Assembly (NCBI RefSeq): GCF_026213295.1
Contig: NC_079428.1
Span: forward strand, 5,928,866 to 5,992,865
Direction: 5' to 3'
Source of the DNA: Gadus chalcogrammus
Lineage: Eukaryota; Chordata; Actinopteri; Gadiformes; Gadidae
DNA: 64,000 bases
Position 1 is the first letter of the stretch. The number at the start of each line of letters is the position of its first letter. A program made the position numbers and the translations under genes. Of this stretch, positions 37,030-64,000 are shown piece after piece. A model generated the notes under the pieces. The model had not been told where the DNA came from. It ran no database searches and worked only from the letters and a program-made list of their open reading frames with translations.

Positions 37030-39608
37030 CTTTAACACGTTTTTATTAATTTCCACTCAGTACAGGGACCACAGTTGTATTTTTTTTCCATTTTATTTGT
37101 TTTTTCATCTGTAACATCTTTCCCCCCAGAATACTATGGTCTAAAAACATAGCTTACAAAGAAAGAAAGCTCTGATGTTATAGTTTGACCACAATCAAGA
37201 TACCGCGTTGGAACAGTCCAAAAGAAAAGAAAAAGTCTGATCAGGAAAAACAAGTGAGGTCTGCACACAGGCGTTCAAATTAACACGGTTAAAACTCTGC
37301 ATGGGTTATCCTATTACATATATACGTCATATTACATTCTGAGGCGAGAAGCAGTACGACGCTGAACCTGAAGAGAAAAATACGTTTGCTGTAAATCATT
37401 TTCACATCTATTGCTAAGAAATATGAAGTATCTGCATCTGTAAGTATCCGTCTGTCACGCAGCATTTCCACACCTTCATTGAACTTAAAGGAACCCCTGG
37501 ATCGGCGATACACCGCACACACGCAAGCCTTCAGACCCCGCACACAAACAAAGCTCGAGTCATCATCATCATCAGGAGTTTGGCGATTCGGTTTTTTGGA
37601 CAATGTTACACAGGGAGTCCAGCTATGCCAATTGTGAGTTCGGCGTTTAAGAATGTGTGCGCGTTGACGGCAGTGTGTGAAAATCAAAAACAAAAAACAC
37701 AAAACTCCAGTGCGAAAACAAGTTCCAATAGCCTAGAATAAAGACTGGCTTTAAAAACCGCAGCTCAATCAATAATTTAAACAAAACGAACGACCACGCT
37801 GTTCAGTGCCCTGTGAAATATAGTCGGGGAGCTGAACCCCCACGTGGAAGTCGGTTCAGTGAAAACATGCAAATAGACGACACAATCAAATATGCATGTG
37901 TGAGACGGGCAAGTTCCCCGTGTACGCATAGAAGTACAATGAGCACAGGCGGATATGTAGTAGTCTTTTTCTTCGGAGCAGGTGAACGGTTCCGGAGGGG
38001 ATCCAGTTGCAGGCCTTCCCGGAGTCAAGGGGCTACACTCAAATGACCAGTGATGAGCAAACTAGGGTTTGGGGAAGGGAGGAACAATGCAATTCAACAG
38101 AGATTCAACACTCCTACAAAATATTGACTTGCTGTTTTTTTTTTCTCCATTTAATTAAGAAACACCATCGTTAACAATTACAATAATCATCTTAACGAAC
38201 AAAGAAAACAGATGGGGAGGGGGAGGGGATCTAGAATACGTTACAGCCTCCATCTGTGTGGTTAGTCGGTTATCCTACGACATGCTATTCATTGCATTTC
38301 ATTTTACAACAAATAAAAAAAACTCCCCATAACCTAAGATTTTGTTAAACTGATTCAGTCTTCCCCTGTAATACTTTAAAATATTTGCCAATCCTGAATT
38401 TCTACTCCCTTGATATTTCAAATAAATCCCCAATAAATAGCCAATTAAAATAATATCATGACATTTTTTCCAAGATGTATAGTTTGTAATGAGCCTAGAA
38501 GAGTTAAAGCGGCTATCTTATTGGTACTAAAGATAATTCTTATAGTTTAACAGGTGAATGCAAGACTTATACACAACTTAACGACTTAAAGGGTACTGTG
38601 TTAGGAAAAGGAAAGTGGGGAATGTTCCTTTTTTCCTATCAAAAGCAAAAATCATTATGTTCCATTACAGCAGAAGAGACACCATTGCCATCTTAAAGTG
38701 TATATATACATACGGAAAACAGTTCAGAATACAAATTGCATCAAATCATAAGATGGGGTGAACTAGACCAAATTATCACAGCTGGCTCAGTCTTCCTACG
38801 TCGATTATTTAAACCGGCCTGTGCCGTTGAAAACACAAATCAGAGAAGAAGAAAAAAATACGTTTTTCAGTGCATCGCAGATAGCAACACAAGTGCCATG
38901 AAGGTCAGCAGGAAAAAAAAAATGCATCAGCCAGCCTCCTCATACGAGGAAAATAATATATTAAACATTTGTGTATTTCTTTTTTTAAGTTAAGCTTTTC
39001 TTTTCAAACCTTCTCTAGCGTGTTGGTCGTACTATTCCTTTTGCGCGAAATGCATTGTTTGGATGTTACAGACATTAGCTTTTGCAAAATGGCCACCAAA
39101 CCTGCAAAAAAAACTAAAAGGAAATACCCCCCTCCCCCGCCCACGACAAAACCAGGTAATAGATTCAGTCTAGTTCATTCACCCTGCCATCGACACTCTG
39201 GAGACACGGAATCACCACGGCAACCACACAGGTCCCGTCAGCGTAGCTCTTTATGTTGCTCGCTAAACGCTGTGTTAATCTGAAGCTGCACAGTAGTTTC
39301 AACATTGACTATCGAAAAGCTGGAGAGGTTTTAAGATTTTATTTCTACTATAGCTTGATCGGCGCGCGTGTGTGGGGGGGGGGGTGTCGGTATCAGCGTT
39401 GTGGGGGTGTGGTGGATGATGGGGGGGGAGGCTAGCTGGTTTGCTTTTGGGGTGGGGGGGGGATATGGGGAGGTGGGGGGGAGAGGAGATTAACGGGAGG
39501 AGATGTGGGAGTGGAATTTGGAGGGGGAGGGGGGGGGTGGATGGTGGAGGTGAAAATGATAATGGGGGATGATGCCAAGGGACTTTTTGCAGCAGGGGTG
39601 TTGGGCGA
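37030..39608 (-). other. rtn3 3' UTR
   Basis: The rtn3 stop codon is at 39611-39609. A minus-strand AATAAA (TTTATT at 37042-37047) gives a 2.6 kb 3' UTR, converging on the zfta 3' end. The part next to the stop (39371-39540) is strongly C-rich in the mRNA sense. No coding exon is recognised. Confidence 0.5.
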
Positions 39609-58760
<19,152 letters not shown>

Positions 58761-60449
58761 TTTACTGCAGTTTCAAAAACGATCAAACGCGACGAATGTC
58801 TGTGTCGTTGAAAGCAAGAGCGATATTTGAACTATCTAATGTATTTGTCTGGCTTTCAACGTAGACGTAGTCCCTAAGAGCGGCCGGTGATGCAGCTTGT
58901 CCACCTTCTTCTCCCTGTGAGCAGACGTGTGAGCACTGACTACTACTAGAGCTAGGAGCGAGACGTCAGAGACGATAGACGGCGAAACAAGGCGGACTCT
59001 GTGGAAGGAAAATATCACGGTGAGAACCAGACATGGGCTCGCTTAAAGGCATACTCAGCAACCAAGTGCCGTCATGTATTGACACGATACCGTTGCATTT
59101 TGTTTAACATTAAACGTTGGAAATCCCCACATCTGAAATCCCCTTTTTATTTTCATTAGAATATTGGTGAAGGTAAGAATGCATAATCATCTGCGGAAAT
59201 ATCACCACGATTGAAATTTTGCCTACAATTAGCTTGCATGGGCAATTCTGTCGCTATATTTTTTGGTGTTATCTTCAGATAATGCCAAAATTATATAATA
59301 TAATCTATATTTTAGCACGCATTTTTTCCAATTATGTAACGTTTACTTTGTTTCGTTCAGTAACCATGGTTTGGGGCATCATGTGACAATGTGGCCCTCT
59401 GCTGGGGATTGTGTTACAGGACTACTGCCACTAACGACTACATTTCCATGCATGCATTTGGGGTTTGCGTCAGCTAAGCGCTCTAGACACGCGTCAGATA
59501 TGTCATGTGGATGGGACTGGGGCGTTTCAACATGGGCGTCTCAGTTGCTGTGAGATCTGGCACGACAAGGCGTACGTATGCGAAGCGGTCCACGGTCTTC
59601 TTCGAACAGCCCGAACTGAGCGGCAAAAGGACAGACACAAACAAAAACATGTGGCTGCGGCTGTAAAGCAAGTGCGTTTGTAATGACCGGCAAAAGGTTG
59701 GATTTGTATGCCCTCTCCGGTGAATGAACAACGATTTGGTAACACCGAAGCTCCTCAAAATTTCTAAGGTATCAGAGTAACCTTGTGTGGAAAGTGTATC
59801 TTATCTATTATTTGGCCTGGCAACCAGAAGGCTAACTAGCCACTTGTAGCTAAGCTAACTATTGTCATCACCCATCCTTACACAATATTTTTTATGCGTT
59901 TCTTTCGCCAGTGTTTTTCGGATGAATGTGTGTTCTTATTTTCTTTTCTTAGATATGAAATAAACCTCGATTATAACGTGTTTTCGTTCAGTAGTATAAT
60001 GCTGGGGATGCTATATGGCGTCTTTCAGTCTATATAGTTTAATATAATGGTCGAAAATGTATATTTTCTATCAGAAATTGTACATTAATACTTAATGTAC
60101 CTTTCACAACCATTTTATCTTTAGAATGCTTTATTGCTAACGTTGTAATATGTAGCTTCACCTTTCTGCGTTCGTATGGTGTTTGTCACAGCCCCGCCCA
60201 CTCAGCGCGCCATTCAGTTTTCTTCTTTTCTTAACGGTCTATGATTCAGCTCTGATAACGGGTACGTGGGTTTAAAGACCATGTTCCATGATCAAATAAG
60301 TAACCTAGCAACGGATACATCAAGGTTCTCGTTGGCTGTTTTATTACCCTTAATGTATTTAGGTGACTGATGTTTAACACAGTTATTGTATCATCCAGTA
60401 CAGCAGGTGATAAAGATCAAGTACACCCGAGTGATTGGACGAGGATAAT
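58761..60449. promoter_or_regulatory. Divergent promoter region between rtn3 and men1
   Basis: The rtn3 start (58760, minus) and men1 start (60450, plus) point away from each other. A donor CACG-GTGAGA at 59019/59020 could end a non-coding first exon of men1, and an acceptor AACACAG before 60383 could begin its second exon. Both are candidates only. No long repeat or other gene is seen. Confidence 0.45.
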
Positions 60450-62937
60450 ATGGGGCTTCATTCGGCCCAGAAAAAACACTTCCCATTGCGGGGGATCGAC
60501 GGAGTGTTCCAGCTGTTTGAGACCGAGCTCCGGAAGCCTGAGCCTGACCTGGCCCTTCTGTCCCTTGTGCTTGGCTTTGTGGAGCACTTCCTGGCGGTGA
60601 ACCGGGTCATCCCCATCAACGTGCCCGGGGTCCAGTTCGAGCCCCTCGAGCCGGACTGCCCGAACTCTTGCTTCCCGACGGTGGAGCTGGGCATGATCTC
60701 GGCGCTGCACGAGCGCTTCACGGCCCAGATCCGCGGCGCGGTGGACCTCTCTCAGTACCGGCACCCGGCCGGGGGCTCCAGCCGGGAGCTGGTGAAGAAG
60801 GTGTCGGACGTCATCTGGAACAGTCTGAGTCGCTCCTACTTCAAGGACCGCGCCCATATCCAGTCTCTTTTTAGCCTCATCACTGGTACGTCTGACTCGT
60901 ACTGGTCCCTCATGCAGGGGGGTTTCCCAGGCTGGTATCAGATAAGGGTATCTTGCAAATGCAGAAGAGACCTCGCAAACGTGTGACAACTCGGAGGCAT
61001 GTGCGATCGCTCTGAATTCAAAAGTTGCGAGTTGATGATTGTACATATTGTAGAGTTAATATTGGTAATGAGTCAGATCAGTAACCTTGTTTCAGCCTGT
61101 ACGGGTGGTTCAGCATCGAAACCAGGCTGTGACCAAGTATAGTCGTATACTACAGTGTTAAAACATGAATCATTGCATATTATGCAAGTCAGTCAGGTTA
61201 CATTTGATTGAATGGTCGATATGGTGTGTGTGTTGTTGTTTTTTTATGCCGTCGATGGACTGATCAATGTGTTGCCGTGGTGCAGGAACCAAGCTGGACA
61301 GCTCCGGCGTGGCGTTTGCGGTGGTGGCGGCCTGCCAGGTACTGGGGCTGCGGGACGTGCACCTCGGGCTGTCGGAGGACCACGCCTGGGTGATCTTCGG
61401 GAAGAACGGGGAGGAGACCGCCGAAGTCACCTGGCACGGCAAGGGCAACGAGGACCGACGCGGTCAAACCATCACCACCGGAGTCAACGAAAAGGTGAGG
61501 CCGTGCCCCCCACCCCTCCGACGGCTGCAGAAGACCCTGTCGTCTGGTACAGCTTCAACGTCCGCAGTGACCAGATCAACCAGATCAGTGTAATTGAGTA
61601 GTCGAGTCACATGTCTCTTGTGATTGAATAACCAAAGAATAGGAACAGCACCCCCCTCTGGTGAAATACCAGCCATTGCAGTGGCTGTATTAGTCTGGTT
61701 GTCAAGCAACACAACCTGGCCCAAGTGTTGAGGAACAATGTTCTATGGAACATTGTGATTATAATTCTACACACGCTTACATACACCCACTACTCTGTCT
61801 TGGTATGGGTTTGTTCAACTGTGCTTTTTGTTTTATTGTGCATTTTCTATTCAGAGCTGGCTTTACCTCAAAGGCTCGTACATGAAGTGTAACCGAAACA
61901 TGGAGGTGGCCTTCATGGTGTGTGCCATCAACCCTTCGCTGGACCTGCACACGGACAGCTCTGAGCTATTGCAGCTCCAGCAGGTAACGCCTACCCATAC
62001 CGTCGGCACATGTAGCTCGCAATACAATCTTTTTCTTGCTCCTGAGTATTTTTTTTAAATTTATTTTCCTGTTTTCAATCCCTTACAGAAACTCCTGTGG
62101 TTGCTCTATGACCGAGGAGACCTGGAAAGGTAGGATAACGGGCCTTAATGTCGGTACTAGGTCTGATCAATATCATGTGTTTATATACACTCGCCCCCAC
62201 AAATTATATTAATAAGTGACCGTGCCTGTTTCTCTGCTCGTGGCGCTGTGTTCCAGATACCCCATGGCCATGGGAACCCTGGCTGATCTGGAGGACCAGG
62301 AACCCATCCCCGGCAAGGAGAGCCCCATCAAGATCCACCTCAAGGTACACGCGTCACGTATCAATGAGCTGGGGATGGCCGTTGATTGGGAATAGGTGGA
62401 GTTTAGTCCTGTCCCGGTAACGCCCCTGTGCTCCATACCACTCCGTTTGGAGCCACTCCCTGAGGTACCTGGTCATCCGAACGGAGCCAGAGGAATCTAA
62501 TGACAATGATGAAATGGGACAGACTCCTTCTTGTAAAGGCTTGTACAGGCATCGTAGATGGCTTATAAAAATGAATGACTGACACATTCCATAATCCTTT
62601 TTTAAGATAGGCCTTCCAACGAGATACCATTTTTAATTAACTTATATTCCAAGTGCTGAAATACGTGGGAATGCACAAAATAAAATGTAAGACGGTTTGT
62701 GGGGACAGTACTGAGGCATAACCTCTCTTCAGTACAATGTCACGGTAGGGTTGCTCACTGGGAACCTGTGTATTTTTTTCCCATTCCCATTCCCTCCCAG
62801 GCGGTGGGTTCGGCTCAGAAGTACTACAACAACGAGCACATCTACCCCTTCATGTACCTGGCGGGCTTTCACTACAGGCACCGCAACGTGCGCGACGCGC
62901 TCGGGGCCTGGGCCGAGGCTGCACAGGTCATGCAAGA
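60450..62937 (+). CDS. men1: Menin, tumour suppressor scaffold (N-terminal part, runs off right edge)
   Basis: Six coding exons join in frame: 60450-60885, 61286-61494, 61855-61983, 62089-62129, 62257-62344 and 62801-62937, giving the first 346 residues of a protein of about 600. Exon sizes 209, 129, 41, 88 and 137 agree with those I recall for human MEN1. Diagnostic blocks include [86 protein letters not shown] and [10 protein letters not shown]. Menin is a nuclear scaffold that binds MLL/KMT2A and JunD. The start was chosen because the human protein also begins MGL. The last exon breaks inside codon 347 at a GTAAGT donor; the next exon should begin with the DYNYCRED segment beyond the window. 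Identification is firm. Confidence 0.96.
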
Positions 62938-64000
62938 GTAAGTGTGTTGGCATAACGTCGATAAATATTTGGGCTACGCCTTGCCCCAGGACTAATTTAC
63001 AGCTAGTGGAGAAAGCGAAATCCTGAACAGCGATATAGCCCCGCTCCCTGATGAATTCAGTCTACAAGAAGCAGGCGAGAAGGCATTTCTTAAATGTTGA
63101 TGGTGGGCGGGACCAGCTCAAACATGGTGCTTTCCTAAGAGTCTAATGAAAATAGCCTCCTCTAAAGCTGACTGTTTTTGGTCGCATTGACAACTTGTGG
63201 AAATACATTGGCTTAATTATCTGATAATGTTTTTCTATAAACATTCATTTAAGGCCTGGAACGGCCACAACTTACAAGCCTGTCAATTTAGCACCAGCTA
63301 ATCAAATCATATCTAATTCATTTTATTTTATCGTTGTCTGCTATTAGTTGGATTTGTAGCTGTGCCGTGTATTATGGAAGTTGGATGCATTCTCAACGTT
63401 ATGTCATATTTTCTTGACGCAAAAGTTGGCCAGGTTTTTATATTAAGTATGAGTGTTTTTGTTTTGAAATAGACTATCTTAAAGTGGCCATTGTTATAGT
63501 CTCAAGCAGCATTTAGATGACATTATCTCCAACATTAACGTGAGAAGTTATTTCCTCAGCCATACTCCAGGTGGCAGTAAATACTAATCCTATTCTCATG
63601 CACTTTCTTCAACCCAACACTTAATTAGAAATTCGACCTATATTTCTTATTTTCAAACTTCACTTATAAAGGTGATTTGATTACTCAGCCTCAATAGTTT
63701 CCCATTAAAACTCATTCCCTTTTGTTGCGTGACACCCTTGATCCTCTCCCAGGGGGGCAGGGTTTACGAGGAAGGCGCGGCGAATTCTCCCTCCCTAACT
63801 ACTGTCCCCCATGCTCTGCACGGGGACAGTTAAAAAAGCTTGGCCTCCTCCCACTTAAACTAAAAATACCTTCCACTGGTGGGCCGGCTAGACGGACTCG
63901 GGCCCCCTTCTGTCCTGTGTGAGGATGTCTGCCGCTGCCACGGCAACCCGGCCTTATTCCCGTCCCCATCACTCAGCTTCCTGTTCCCTTCCCAGCTCTT
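62938..64000 (+). other. men1 intron, part
   Basis: No menin exon 8 sequence (DYNYCREDEE) is found up to the window end, so this is intron. Nothing else is recognised; an open frame at 63722-63922 has no family resemblance that I can name. Confidence 0.6.

Noticed and set aside
63722..63922. Short open frame near the right edge considered as men1 exon 8
   Set aside because: It lacks the expected DYNYCREDEE start of that exon and has no matching splice phase.

Overview
This is a vertebrate, almost certainly teleost fish, nuclear genome window. It has intron-rich genes with canonical GT-AG junctions, fish-type tRNA-headed SINEs, hAT-like and TTAA-flanked non-autonomous DNA elements, and an extreme load of simple repeats: many (GT)n or (CA)n tracts over 100 bp, (CT)n tracts, and pure C runs up to 57 nt. 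That density recalls gadiform (cod-like) genomes, but this is an inference; the species cannot be fixed from the sequence alone.

Six protein genes can be rebuilt exon by exon, and their strands alternate strictly (-, +, -, +, -, +). (1) An EML-family microtubule-associated protein gene, EML3-like, minus strand, first four coding exons between 1129 and 13353, continuing past the left edge. (2) ecsit, plus strand, seven exons, 14363-19055. (3) A very large gene at the SPINDOC position, minus strand, 20785-26619, with five copies of a REYWRxKKREQRA-type basic motif and a C-terminal SPINDOC/ZFTA-type zinc finger. (4) zfta (C11orf95), plus strand, five exons, 29083-34856, with four zinc-finger modules, one per exon. 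(5) rtn3, minus strand, eight exons, 39609-58760, with a 907-codon skippable exon and a conserved reticulon domain. (6) men1 (menin), plus strand, six coding exons, 60450-62937, continuing past the right edge.

The order SPINDOC-ZFTA-RTN3 with these relative strands matches human 11q13.1 as I recall it, which supports the naming. Neighbouring starts form divergent pairs (EML/ecsit about 1 kb apart, SPINDOC-like/zfta about 2.5 kb, rtn3/men1 about 1.7 kb). Neighbouring ends are convergent (ecsit/SPINDOC-like, zfta/rtn3). The products do not form one pathway: cytoskeleton (EML), mitochondrial complex I assembly and Toll signalling (ECSIT), nuclear chromatin-associated factors (SPINDOC-like, ZFTA, menin) and ER shaping (RTN3).

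The rest is introns, UTRs and promoters filled with repeats. The most unusual things are the motif-rich giant SPINDOC-locus protein, the exon-per-module architecture of zfta beside it, and splice sites built from simple repeats: an ecsit donor that is the first unit of a (GT)66 tract, and several acceptors whose pyrimidine tract is a pure C run. The EML gene also has a MITE and a SINE within about 20 bp of splice sites.
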